NCBI GenBank assembly: GCA_963747835.1
Contig: CAVVGO010000006.1
Location: forward strand, 62,001-126,000
Direction of reading: 5' to 3'
DNA from: JAJPKK01 sp963747835
GTDB taxonomy: Bacteria > Pseudomonadota > Alphaproteobacteria > Rhizobiales > Xanthobacteraceae
Length of the DNA: 64,000 nt
Within the stretch, counting starts at the first letter, position 1. Each line of letters starts with the position of its first letter. Positions 27,165 to 35,896 of this stretch are shown here, one piece after another. The position numbers were made by a program, and so were the translations under genes. The notes beneath the pieces were generated by a model. It ran no database searches, was not told the origin of the DNA, and saw only the letters and a list, made by a program, of their open reading frames with translations.

Positions 27165-29905
27165 ACGTACACCGCGATCCACGGCTCCATCGCTCCGCTT
27201 TGACGTCGGCGCCGGCGCCGGTAGGTGATTTCGCGATGACCGTCGTCACCAGGCTCCATCAGCTCGCTACGGATTTGGCGATAGCGACCGAGGCCTTCGC
27301 GCAGAAAAACAACGCAACTCAGCTCCAGCAATTGCGCGATCTTCGGATCGGCATCGTGCAAACGCTGCTCGACCTCGGCGACGCGGTCGGACAAAGCGGC
27401 CTCGCCGAGACGCTGAACATGATCGCGAGCTGCTGCCTCAAGTCAGGGATCCGCAGCTATCCGCGCACCCCAACCGAAGAAGCTCTGTTCGGGCAATGCC
27501 GAAAAGCCGCGATGCCATGGCGAGCCGACACGACCGCAGCTTCCGGCCTGGCGGCACTTTTGCTGTCATGGCACGCCTTCGAATTCGAAGTGCTGCCGGC
27601 GCTCGCTCTGATTCCGGCCGCCATACGATCGTCGTGGCTGACCTATTTGTTTGAGACCCCGCCGGCGTTCGCCCATGTGGGCGACGGCGATCGTATCGTC
27701 AGCTACCTGACGCAGCTGTGTGAACGCGTGGAAGAAGAACTGGCCAACTCCGCGGTGCCGGTGAAGGAACTGGCGTCGGCATTTTTCGGCAGCGCTATTT
27801 TCGTCCAGAGTTACTTCAACGAGCTCAATCTGCGCGATCTCATGCGGGCGCGCGGCAGGATCATCGAACGGATATCCGAACTTCTTGGTGGAACGCTCGA
27901 CCAGCTGCGGGTGTTGCGACCGGCGAGAAAGCGGCCGCGAATCGGTTTCATATCGCTTGGCGTGTCCGACGGTGCCGAAGGCGTTCATCTTGCGGCCCAT
28001 ATGGAACGGCTGGATCGAAGACACTACGAGATCCGGCTGTATAGCATTCACGAGCCCTCCGGGAAGATTGGCGCGCTATGCCGGGCATCGGCCGAAACCT
28101 ACCTGCAGCTTCCAGGCACCGTGGCGGAAGCGGTCAGGCGGCTGCGGCGTGAAGACCTGGACATGGTATTCATTGCCACCAACGTCACGGCAACGGTTCA
28201 TCCGGTCACTCTGATCGCGGCGCATCGGTTTGCGCCCGTCCAGGTCGCGATGAGCGCCTCCCCGGTGACCACCGGCCTGGGCAACGTGGAGGTGCTGCTT
28301 TCGGGCGACGCCAACGAGACCGCGGATTCACCGTCGCATTACACCGAGCGGCTGGTCCGGATACCCGGGACGCTCAACTGCTATCCGTTCCAACGTATGA
28401 TGGAAGGCCTGCCGCCGGGGGATCCGGTGACGCGGAAATCGTTAGGCATTCCCGACGACGTGGTGCTCTATTTCTCGGCCGCCAACTATTACAAAATTGT
28501 TCCAGAATTGAGCCTGGTTTGGATCCAAATCCTCGCCGAGGTTCCAAACAGCCAATTGTTGATGATGCCTTTCAACCCCAATTGGTCGTCGAGCTATGCT
28601 CTGACGTCCTTCAATGCGCGCGTGCTGCAGCAGGCCGCCGAGGCCGGCATCGATCCGGAGCGAATCCGCACGCACCGGACGGTGGCCAACGTGGCCGAAC
28701 TGCACAAGATAATGGCCGCGGCGGACATCTATCTCGACGCATTTCCGTTTTCCGGCGCCTGCTCGCTTTATGATGCGCTGGAGGTCGGGCTGCCGGTGGT
28801 GGCGCGCCAAGGGCACGTCTGCCGTTCCCGCCATAGCACCGCGATACTGGAGGAGGCCGGCCTCGGTGAATGGGTCACACCCGATGTTATGACCTACGTG
28901 CGCAACGCGGTGGAACTCGGTCGCCATCCGGAAAAGCGCGAAGCCGAGCGAAACAAGGTCGCGAAGGCGCGCAAGAGCGGTCTCAATATTTCCGACTCCG
29001 CCGATTTTGCGAAAAGGCTGATGCCGACACTCGACGGAGTTCTGTCCGATTGGGACAAGGGCGTGGAAGCTTTGCGGACGATCGATCCGGTCACTTCCGC
29101 GAAGCGGATTTCCGAACTTGCGGTGAGCGCGAGCGAACGGCTTTCGTCCTTCACCGACCTCGACCTTATGGTTCGCGTCGTGTTGCCCTACTTGCGTGGC
29201 AGCCATAGCCGGCGTCTGATCGACGTTGGCGCAAATATGGGCGCTATGAGCGGCCCGTTTCTGGTCGAGGGTTGGCAATCGATCATGTTCGAGCCGGACG
29301 AGCGCTGCCGGCCCCAGCTCGCGTCATTGACGCAAGCTTTTCCGGGCCAAGCCCGGCACGAGATGATGGCAGTCACCGGCGACCGCGACGGCAGCGTCCG
29401 GTTTCACGTCGCCAACTTGCCGGGGCTGTCGGGAATGTCGAAATCGCCGTTCGCCGCCGATCTGAAAACCGTCGAAGTCCCCGCCGTCGCGCTTGCGGGC
29501 TATATTACCCGCAACGGACTGCTCGACGTGGATTTCATCAAGATCGATGCCGAGGGCCATGACTTCGACATCCTCGACGGCATCGATTTCAACAAGGTCG
29601 CCCCACGTCTCGTCATGGTTGAATTTGGCGAGCCGTTTCCGGGACAGGACCGCGGTTCAGTCGAAACACAATTGCAGCAGATGCGGCGGCGCGGCTATCG
29701 CGCCGCCGTGATTTGCTTGCGGGCGGTGGGGCAGTTCGAGCGTCACGAATGGCAGACGCGGCTCCTCGCCATAGGGATCGATGCAGTACCGATCATTCCG
29801 CCGGGTCTTCCGATCTTCGGCAATATCCTGTTTTTCCGCGAGCACGATCTCGAATTTGTGCCGAGCCTCCACGACTGGCTGGAACGCATCTCGCAGGCAA
29901 ACTAG
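27161..29905 (+). CDS. GT41-like glycosyltransferase fused to FkbM methyltransferase
   Basis: 914 aa, starting inside the TGA of the upstream gene. Residues 1-255 are helical with no clear TPR consensus. Residues 258-640 match the GT41 (O-GlcNAc-transferase-like) fold: RPRIGFISLGVSD, VTLIAAHRFAPVQVAM, YFSAANYYKIVPELS, AADIYLDAFPFSGACSLYDALEVGLPVV. The usual first-loop His is not in the standard D-F-x-x-H-x place. Residues 683-850 are an FkbM methyltransferase: LIDVGANMGAMSGPF, IMFEPDERCRPQL, FIKIDAEGHDFDIL. The fusion implies addition of a sugar and its O-methylation by one protein. The tail runs to within one base of the oppositely directed TPR-GT41 gene. Confidence 0.82.
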   Translation: MNVHRDPRLHRSALTSAPAPVGDFAMTVVTRLHQLATDLAIATEAFAQKNNATQLQQLRDLRIGIVQTLLDLGDAVGQSGLAETLNMIASCCLKSGIRSYPRTPTEEALFGQCRKAAMPWRADTTAASGLAALLLSWHAFEFEVLPALALIPAAIRSSWLTYLFETPPAFAHVGDGDRIVSYLTQLCERVEEELANSAVPVKELASAFFGSAIFVQSYFNELNLRDLMRARGRIIERISELLGGTLDQLRVLRPARKRPRIGFISLGVSDGAEGVHLAAHMERLDRRHYEIRLYSIHEPSGKIGALCRASAETYLQLPGTVAEAVRRLRREDLDMVFIATNVTATVHPVTLIAAHRFAPVQVAMSASPVTTGLGNVEVLLSGDANETADSPSHYTERLVRIPGTLNCYPFQRMMEGLPPGDPVTRKSLGIPDDVVLYFSAANYYKIVPELSLVWIQILAEVPNSQLLMMPFNPNWSSSYALTSFNARVLQQAAEAGIDPERIRTHRTVANVAELHKIMAAADIYLDAFPFSGACSLYDALEVGLPVVARQGHVCRSRHSTAILEEAGLGEWVTPDVMTYVRNAVELGRHPEKREAERNKVAKARKSGLNISDSADFAKRLMPTLDGVLSDWDKGVEALRTIDPVTSAKRISELAVSASERLSSFTDLDLMVRVVLPYLRGSHSRRLIDVGANMGAMSGPFLVEGWQSIMFEPDERCRPQLASLTQAFPGQARHEMMAVTGDRDGSVRFHVANLPGLSGMSKSPFAADLKTVEVPAVALAGYITRNGLLDVDFIKIDAEGHDFDILDGIDFNKVAPRLVMVEFGEPFPGQDRGSVETQLQQMRRRGYRAAVICLRAVGQFERHEWQTRLLAIGIDAVPIIPPGLPIFGNILFFREHDLEFVPSLHDWLERISQAN

Positions 29906-32482
29906 CTAACCAGCGTGACGCGGCCCTTGGGCCTCGCACCACCGTTGCCACATGGCACGAAAAGCCGCCTCAATCTTGCGGGCGAACGCGTTGCCATCGC
30001 ACAACGGCGCTGCCGCCATACGCGGACGCAACGCGCAGCGCAGGTTGTTGCGTCGCACCGGATCACCGGCCAGCGTGGCAGCAATCTCCACGTATTCCTC
30101 CACCGAACCGGCAATCAAATCCGAGAGGCCGATCTGCGTTAGAAGGCTCGCGCCGACCCGCCCGGCGTGCCGGTCACCTCGCAGTGTTACAACCGGAACG
30201 CCCATCCACAGCGCCTCGCAGGTCGTCGTGGTGCCGTTGTACGGAAACGGATCAAGCGCGACATCGACCCAATGGTAGGCTGCGAGATGAGCCGCGGCGT
30301 CCGGCAAACTGGGTACCAGTTTTACCCGATCGGCGGACACTCCGCGTTGGCTCAAGCGCCCTAGGAACAGCGTGTGGGTGCCATCGTCGGCGAACTGCTT
30401 GCCCTTCAGCAGCAGTCGTGCCTGGGGCAGACGGGTCAATAGCTTTGCCCAAGCGTCGAATGTGCTCGCCGAAACCTTGCTGGGATTGTTGAATGACCCG
30501 AAGGTCACTGTGTCAGCCTCTTGAGTTGATCTTACGACCGGTTCAGGGGCATCCTTCGAGCCGCCGTAGCAGAGGAAGCCGCCCTCGAGCCGCACTAGTG
30601 TTTCGCTGGCCCACGCATCAGCCTCGGGGGCCGGATCGGTGACGTCATCGACCAGGCGATAGTCGATGGCTTTCAGGCCCGCGGTGTTCGGATAGCCCAG
30701 CCACGTCACCTGCAAGGGCGCCGGTTTGCGGGCAAACATCCGAAGCCGATTGTCGGCCGTGTGACCTGAAAGATCGACGAGGATATCGATCGCATCCGTG
30801 CGGATGCGCTCGGCAAGCTCATCGTCTGAAAGTCCGACGGTTACCAGCCAGTGGTCGCAAAGTCGCTCCAGCCGGGCCGTAACGGCATCCGGCCGCCTGA
30901 CCTCGGCATAGCAGAACACTTCCACCTGCTGCCGATCATGCGCCTGCAGCAGCGGTTCGAAAAAATACGCCACCGAATGTTGGCGGAAATCCGGAGAAAC
31001 GTATCCAATTCTCAGTCGCCTCCCCGCGATGCGGTCGTTCGCATAGCCGGTCGGCCGTGGAGCCTGCCGGCCAAAACGTTCCTCCCACTCCAGGTGTGCG
31101 GCAAAAAGCTGATCGGCCGTCACCGTCTCGATGCGGTTCAGGCAGAATAACAAATTGGAATAAGCCTCCGCCAAGTCAGGCTTGATGGCGAACGCGCGCC
31201 GATATGCGGCGACCGCCTCGTCGAACTTGCCCTGGTCCTCCAGCGCATTGCCGATGTTGGAATGAGCCGCGGCATAATCCGGCTTGATGCGGATCGCCTG
31301 ACGAAATTCACCGACCGCATCGTCGAGCTTGCCCTGGTCCCGCAACGTTATGCCGAGGTTGGAATGAGCGTCGGCGTAATCCGGTTTGATGCAAATCGCG
31401 TGACGATATTCAGCAATCGCCTCGTCCAGCTTGCCCTGGTCCCGCAGCGCCAACCCGAGGTTGGAATGAGCCTCGGCCAGGTCGGGATTGATGCGGATCG
31501 CCTGGCGATAAGCAGCAATCGACTCGTCCAGCTTGCCGCGGCTGCGTAGCGCAACGCCGAGGTTGGAATAGGCGTCGGCAAAGTCGGGGCTGATGCGGAT
31601 CAACTGTCGATACGCTTCGATCGCCTCGTCGAGCTTGCCTTGGTCCTGCAGCACATTGCCGAGATTGTAATGAGCCAGCGCCAATTTCGGGTTGATGCTG
31701 ATGGCGTGGCAGCATGCCGCCACCGCCTCCACCAGCTTGCCCTGGTCCCGCAACGCAACGGCCAGGTTAAAATGGGCGTCGGCAGAACCCGGATTGATGC
31801 GGATCGCTTCGCGATATGCAGTAATCGCTTCGTCGTATTTGCCGAGGTCCCGCAACGCGACGCCGAGGTTTTGATGAGCGTCGGCATACCCTGGGCTGAT
31901 GCCGATCGCCTGCCGATAGGCAGCAATCGCTTCGTCCGGCTTACCTTGGTTTCGCAACGCATTGCCGAGATTGGAAAAGGCCTGGACATAATCCGGTTTG
32001 ATCCGGATCGCCTGACGAAATGCCGCAATCGCATCGTCGAGCTTGCCCTGCTCCAGCAGAGCCGCACCGAGGTTGGAATAAGCATCGGCATAGTCTGGTT
32101 TGATGCGGATCGCTTGTCGATACGCCGCGATCGCCTCGTCGAGCTTGCCCTCGTCCCGCAGCGCCAACCCAAGGTGAGAGAAATAAGACGGGATCATCCC
32201 GTTCTGCTTGATGGCTCGGCCGATCAACTCGACGGCCAGTGCAGGGCGCCCGAGCTGATAAGCAAGGACACCCAGCATATTGAGAGCATCCGCATGTTGG
32301 GGTTCGATCGCCAGTACACGCCGGTAACACGCCTCGGCGTCGGCAAATCGTCCCTCTTCATGATGCCTGAGGCCGGCCCTCAAGAATTCAGCGCCGGTCG
32401 AAATCGCGGCGGCGGCTTCGCCAGGCGGATTGCGTGATGCCGCTCCATATTTTGCGGCGGTTCGGCGCTGCTTGCGATTCAT
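29906..32482 (-). CDS. TPR-GT41 O-glycosyltransferase, SPINDLY/FlmG type
   Basis: 858 aa from the ATG at 32482 (MNRKQRRTAAKYG). Residues 33-455 contain about twelve 34-aa TPR units, most very close to LRDQGKLDEAIAAYRQAIRI. The GT41 catalytic part spans about 488-858: LRIGYVSPDFRQHSVAYFF with the base His, ILVDLSGHTADNRL, QVTWLGYPNTAG, TFGSFNNPSKVS with the donor-phosphate Lys, and YNGTTTTCEALWMGVPVVTL. In Caulobacter, FlmG of this architecture glycosylates flagellin, so this is the best candidate for flagellin O-glycosylation here. No signal peptide: cytoplasmic. Confidence 0.88.
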   Translation of the reverse strand: MNRKQRRTAAKYGAASRNPPGEAAAAISTGAEFLRAGLRHHEEGRFADAEACYRRVLAIEPQHADALNMLGVLAYQLGRPALAVELIGRAIKQNGMIPSYFSHLGLALRDEGKLDEAIAAYRQAIRIKPDYADAYSNLGAALLEQGKLDDAIAAFRQAIRIKPDYVQAFSNLGNALRNQGKPDEAIAAYRQAIGISPGYADAHQNLGVALRDLGKYDEAITAYREAIRINPGSADAHFNLAVALRDQGKLVEAVAACCHAISINPKLALAHYNLGNVLQDQGKLDEAIEAYRQLIRISPDFADAYSNLGVALRSRGKLDESIAAYRQAIRINPDLAEAHSNLGLALRDQGKLDEAIAEYRHAICIKPDYADAHSNLGITLRDQGKLDDAVGEFRQAIRIKPDYAAAHSNIGNALEDQGKFDEAVAAYRRAFAIKPDLAEAYSNLLFCLNRIETVTADQLFAAHLEWEERFGRQAPRPTGYANDRIAGRRLRIGYVSPDFRQHSVAYFFEPLLQAHDRQQVEVFCYAEVRRPDAVTARLERLCDHWLVTVGLSDDELAERIRTDAIDILVDLSGHTADNRLRMFARKPAPLQVTWLGYPNTAGLKAIDYRLVDDVTDPAPEADAWASETLVRLEGGFLCYGGSKDAPEPVVRSTQEADTVTFGSFNNPSKVSASTFDAWAKLLTRLPQARLLLKGKQFADDGTHTLFLGRLSQRGVSADRVKLVPSLPDAAAHLAAYHWVDVALDPFPYNGTTTTCEALWMGVPVVTLRGDRHAGRVGASLLTQIGLSDLIAGSVEEYVEIAATLAGDPVRRNNLRCALRPRMAAAPLCDGNAFARKIEAAFRAMWQRWCEAQGPRHAG
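31165..32194 (-). repeat. ten near-identical 102-bp TPR-coding repeats
   Basis: About ten head-to-tail 102-bp units, each coding one 34-aa TPR; long runs such as the one coding GKLDEAIAAYRQAIRI recur with few changes. The high DNA identity marks recent expansion or ongoing homogenisation. Copy number may vary between strains and the region is prone to assembly collapse. Confidence 0.9.
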
Positions 32483-32726
32483 GAGAGGAGCAGCCACAGA
32501 CGTTCCCTTACCGTGCTTGTCGGGTTGCCCCAATAAGCCTCGCGGAGCCACTGAATGGCCGATAGCCGAACATGGTGAATGAAACCTTAATGGCTATCAC
32601 ATCCAGCTGCGATGCGGTCCCAGTCTTCAAAAGAAGCCGTGTTCACTCTGAAAACCCGAGAACGTCGGCGGCACGCTCCAGCGTTCACAAAATATTTTCC
32701 ATGCGGATGCTAACGACGATTCGGCA

Positions 32727-34262
32727 ATGAAGGGCAACATGGACTCTCCAGAACGCCGGTTTAGTTCGGAGCGACTGTCCGCGCTCGATCTTGCGTTGCT
32801 GTCCGGCGCCGATTCCCGGATCGCGGTGGATCCTGCAACCTTGCTCAACCGCTACGGTGCCCGCCCGTTTCCCCATGACAGCGAGATCAGCCTGTCGTCC
32901 TCGACCGCGAACACGATTTCCCGGCGCGGTTATGCCGCCGCCGCGGACGCTTTCGAGCGCATCGGCCGGGACGAACGGCTCGGCGGCGCGAACGAGGACA
33001 TCCGGCGTTCATTGTGCCATCAGCTCGACCTCGACGACAGCGACGTCGTGCTTGCGCCATCCGGAACCGATGCCGCCCTGCTGGCGCTCGCCATCGCGCA
33101 CCGGAGTCTCGATCGTCCGCTCACCAGCATTGTCATCGGCGCCGACGAAAGCGGCAGCGGCATGGTCCAGGCCGCAGCGGGCCGCCATTTCGATACCGCG
33201 ACGTCGACCGGGACGGCCGTCTCCCGGGCCGCACCACTCGTCGGCCTGGAGGCGGAATTCGTCGCTGTGCCGTTGCGCGATCGCGGCGGCCAAGAGCGGC
33301 CGATGGCGGCGATCGATGTCGAGGTAGAGGCCGCGGTCGCGGCGGCGGTCAAGGCCGGGCGCGGCGTCGTGCTGTACGCGATGGATCATTCCAAGCTGGG
33401 CGGGCGCGGTCCGAGCGACGCCTGCATCGGTGCCCTGCGGGCGGAATTCCTCGGCTCCGTCCAAGTGGTAGTCGATGCCTGCCAGGGCCGATTGAGCCCG
33501 GCTCGGATCGGATTCCATCTCGGCCGCGGCGCAATGGTGTTGATCACCGGCTCCAAATTCATCGGCGGCCCGCCGCTCAGCGGCGCCGTCCTGGTGCCGG
33601 CCGGGATCGCAGCACGCGTCGGTTCCAAGTGCGCGGTGCCGCCGGGGCTCGCCGCCTATTCGGCGCGATCGGACTGGCCGGCGCCCTGGGGGGCAATCCG
33701 CAAGCAGTTGCCGGAGCGCGCCAATATCGGCCAAGCGTTGCGCTGGTCCGCGGCGCTCGCAGAGATGCGGGCCTATCATGCGGTGCCGAGCCTGTTCCGC
33801 CGGCTGGCGCTCGCAGAATTCGGCGCCGCCTTCGACCGCACTATCGCCAGATACCCCGAATTACATCCGCTGCCTGCGCCATCATGGGTCGGCATCGAGG
33901 CGGACCATGAGTTCTCCGCCCGCACCATTTTCCCGTTTGTGGTCACCCGTGACGGCCTGCCGCTGTCGCTCGCCCAGACAAAGCTCCTGCATCAGGCGCT
34001 AAACGTCGATGCGGCCGCTGTGACCGGCGCTTCGATCGGGGCGGCGATCTGCCATATGGGCCAGCCCGTCGCCTTGAGGGATGGTCGCGCCGCGCTACGG
34101 ATCAGCGCCGACGCCCGCCTAGTGTCCGAAAGCTGGACCGGCTCGCATGACGGCGCGAGCGTCAAACGGCTGACCGCCCGGCTTGGCGGCATCGCGGTCG
34201 TGTTCGAGAAGATCCGGGCGCTGCTGCCGGTGCTGGATCGCCTTACGGCGCCGTCCCGGTAG
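32727..34262 (+). CDS. orphan PLP-dependent fold-type-I enzyme
   Basis: 511 aa (a second Met at codon 5 is possible). Fold-type-I PLP signs: VVLAPSGTDAALLALAIAH for the phosphate loop, VVVDACQGRLSPARIGFHL with the ring-pairing Asp, and LITGSKFIGGPPLSGAVLV with the likely Schiff-base Lys (near residue 275). The N-terminal part has DSEISLSSSTANTISRRGY. The C-terminal domain is unlike the usual aminotransferases. I do not recognise a characterised homologue. It stands between the TPR-GT41 gene (divergent) and the Fic pair. It may belong to the island as a sugar or amino-acid modifying enzyme, but this is inference. Confidence 0.65.
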   Translation: MKGNMDSPERRFSSERLSALDLALLSGADSRIAVDPATLLNRYGARPFPHDSEISLSSSTANTISRRGYAAAADAFERIGRDERLGGANEDIRRSLCHQLDLDDSDVVLAPSGTDAALLALAIAHRSLDRPLTSIVIGADESGSGMVQAAAGRHFDTATSTGTAVSRAAPLVGLEAEFVAVPLRDRGGQERPMAAIDVEVEAAVAAAVKAGRGVVLYAMDHSKLGGRGPSDACIGALRAEFLGSVQVVVDACQGRLSPARIGFHLGRGAMVLITGSKFIGGPPLSGAVLVPAGIAARVGSKCAVPPGLAAYSARSDWPAPWGAIRKQLPERANIGQALRWSAALAEMRAYHAVPSLFRRLALAEFGAAFDRTIARYPELHPLPAPSWVGIEADHEFSARTIFPFVVTRDGLPLSLAQTKLLHQALNVDAAAVTGASIGAAICHMGQPVALRDGRAALRISADARLVSESWTGSHDGASVKRLTARLGGIAVVFEKIRALLPVLDRLTAPSR

Positions 34263-34698
34263 GGGAGAACGAGCCCGCGACGCGCGCGGAACCCGAACAT
34301 ATCCGGATGTGTTGTCAGGGATGATCAACGAGCGCGGTTCGCCCTATTCACTCACCACCCACCCGTGCCTCATCGACACCGGGCGATTCCGGTGGGACAT
34401 CCATCACAACAACTCCCTGTTTCAGTCGTCCGCTGAAATCGTTTGCCAGCGAGGAAGAGGCCGTGGCCAACGGTCGAGAGGAGTTGGACCGTCTCGAGCA
34501 AAACAGGACCTAGCGCCTCGGATCGGCAAAGCATGGCGCGGTCACCGCCAACGTCAATCTCCGCAGCGGCCCCGGCAGCGATTCGGACATCATCACAACC
34601 ATTCCGGCCGGTGGCGCGGTCCAGATTGTCAGGGCTGGCGCAGGCGGTGGTGAAGGTGAACGACAGGGTGGTTCAGTTCGCCGTCGAGAAAGTTCGAT
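34263..34698. other. gene-poor stretch with an SH3 relic
   Basis: 436 bases between the PLP gene and the Fic gene. Apart from the SH3 fragment at 34538-34675 no gene is supported; frames break often and no start with a ribosome site is seen. Confidence 0.5.
34538..34675 (+). pseudogene. bacterial SH3-domain fragment
   Basis: In one plus-strand frame the bases read AVTANVNLRSGPGSDSD and continue IITTIPAGGAVQIVRAG, the hallmark first half of a bacterial SH3 (SH3_3) domain. The second half, with the usual Trp and GWV motif, is missing, and no start or signal peptide is joined to it. It is therefore a relic of an exported or cell-wall-associated SH3 protein, probably broken by deletion. Confidence 0.65.
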
Positions 34699-35376
34699 CT
34701 AAGACGGGATAGCGTCCGGAAGCTTTCCACCGACAGACTGATAGAAAGTCGCCAGTTGATGGGCGAGAAGCGAGCCGATCAGTTCTTCCATCTTGCTAAC
34801 ATCGACCTGGCCCTTGCCAAAGGCGTTGTCGGCAGCGTCAAGGGCGTCAAAATATGGGCGGCGGTTGTCTACGATTTGATCGGGAATGGTCGGAATTCCC
34901 GGCAACACGTAGCCGGCACGAATTGAAAGAACGACGTACGAGGTAATGCGGGATGTGCGTCCATTGCCGTCTGCGAACGGATGAACCCAATTCAACCGCC
35001 ACATAACGTAAGAAGCGAGATGGATAGGTGTCGCTTCAGTCCATTTTTCATTGACGTAATCGCTGAGTTCCTCAATAAGCTCCGGGACCAAATGAGCGCC
35101 TGGCGGCTCGTGCCTGCTGCCTTGGATGTTAACGCCTGCGGGACGATAGTTTCCAGCGTAAGAGCTAATACCTGATAGCGCTTCGCGATGAAGCCCCAGG
35201 ATCAGCGATGGCCGGAGCTTGAATGCGGCTCTGTCCAGAGCCGTTTGAATTGCCCTGATGCCAGCATCATACTGGCGGAGACCATTTCGGGCTTCGGCTT
35301 CGGCCTTTTTCTTCGGATCCGCAATAAGGTCTGGCTCTAGAGCCCTACTGTCGCGCTTATCGCTTTCGAGACTCAT
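34699..35376 (-). CDS. Fic-domain AMPylase toxin
   Basis: 225 aa from the ATG at 35376 (35391 is also possible). The Fic active site is complete: HPFADGNGRTSR with His near residue 131, the D/E-G-N-G-R loop for the ATP phosphates, and a proper flap upstream. Helices N-terminal to the core lack the inhibitory motif, so regulation comes from the upstream small protein. Its start overlaps the end of that gene by 20 bases, as in toxin-antitoxin operons. It should transfer AMP (or another group) to a cytoplasmic target such as gyrase; the target is not known. Confidence 0.88.
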   Translation of the reverse strand: MSLESDKRDSRALEPDLIADPKKKAEAEARNGLRQYDAGIRAIQTALDRAAFKLRPSLILGLHREALSGISSYAGNYRPAGVNIQGSRHEPPGAHLVPELIEELSDYVNEKWTEATPIHLASYVMWRLNWVHPFADGNGRTSRITSYVVLSIRAGYVLPGIPTIPDQIVDNRRPYFDALDAADNAFGKGQVDVSKMEELIGSLLAHQLATFYQSVGGKLPDAIPS

Positions 35377-35548
35377 TCGCTTCTCGCGCAAGTTCTTCAG
35401 CCAGACGGTCGATCATTTCGCGCGTGATAAGCGAGTTCTCAAATGCAGTGTTCCCAAACGCAAAGCTCCGTCTTTGCAACTCGCGCTGTTCAGCCGTCGG
35501 CTCAATTTGCTTTGCAGCCTCTAAAAGCTTTTTGATCGCATCCGTCAT
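35357..35548 (-). CDS. Fic-associated antitoxin
   Basis: 63 aa, ATG at 35548 with AGAGGGTG upstream. The central helix reads RRSFAFGNTAFENSLITREMI. The consensus inhibitory motif of Fic antitoxins is [S/T]xxxE[G/N]; here NTAFEN has the Glu followed by Asn, but the four-back position is Asn and Thr sits three back, a near match. The Glu should reach into the Fic ATP pocket and block it. Size, order (antitoxin first) and overlap support the pairing. Confidence 0.78.
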   Translation of the reverse strand: MTDAIKKLLEAAKQIEPTAEQRELQRRSFAFGNTAFENSLITREMIDRLAEELAREANESRKR

Positions 35549-35716
35549 GGTAACACCCTCTGAGTTCGAATCGCTACTCTACACGATGCGCCAAATGGAT
35601 TGGCACTCCGTATCGGCGAATGACCGCGTCTGGACCGCGAATTCGCGTTCGACCGGTAACAGTTCTCGCTGCACGTGCGTCGTGCGGTTCGATGGGCCTT
35701 AAGCGACCAATCTAGC

Positions 35717-35792
35717 TGGCGCTCCCTACGGGAATCGAACCCGTGTTTCAGCCTTGAGAGGGCCGCGTCCTAGACCGCTAGACGAAGGGAGC
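35717..35792 (-). tRNA. tRNA-Glu (anticodon CTC)
   Basis: On the minus strand a 76-base cloverleaf folds: acceptor GCTCCCT/AGGGAGC, D-arm with GTC/GAC, anticodon stem CGGCC/GGCTG with loop CTCTCAA (anticodon CTC), T-arm CGGGTTCGATTCCCG, and an encoded CCA end. It sits between the Fic pair and the DUF6476-like gene. tRNA genes are frequent integration sites, and accessory genes flank it on one side. Confidence 0.93.
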
Positions 35793-35896
35793 AGATGGCT
35801 CCGAAATAGCTCGGATCATGACGCGGCGCAAGGATTGCGGCCGTGCCGCCCGCCGTACGGCGCCGCTGGCCCGGTGCGCCCAGCCGATCGCGCCCC

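Noticed and set aside
31165..32194. Regular repeats resembling a CRISPR array
   Set aside because: The 102-bp period codes TPR units in frame without unique spacers; no cas genes are near.
11734..32482. Prophage or integrative element
   Set aside because: No integrase, transposase, phage structural gene or terminal repeat was seen in the island.
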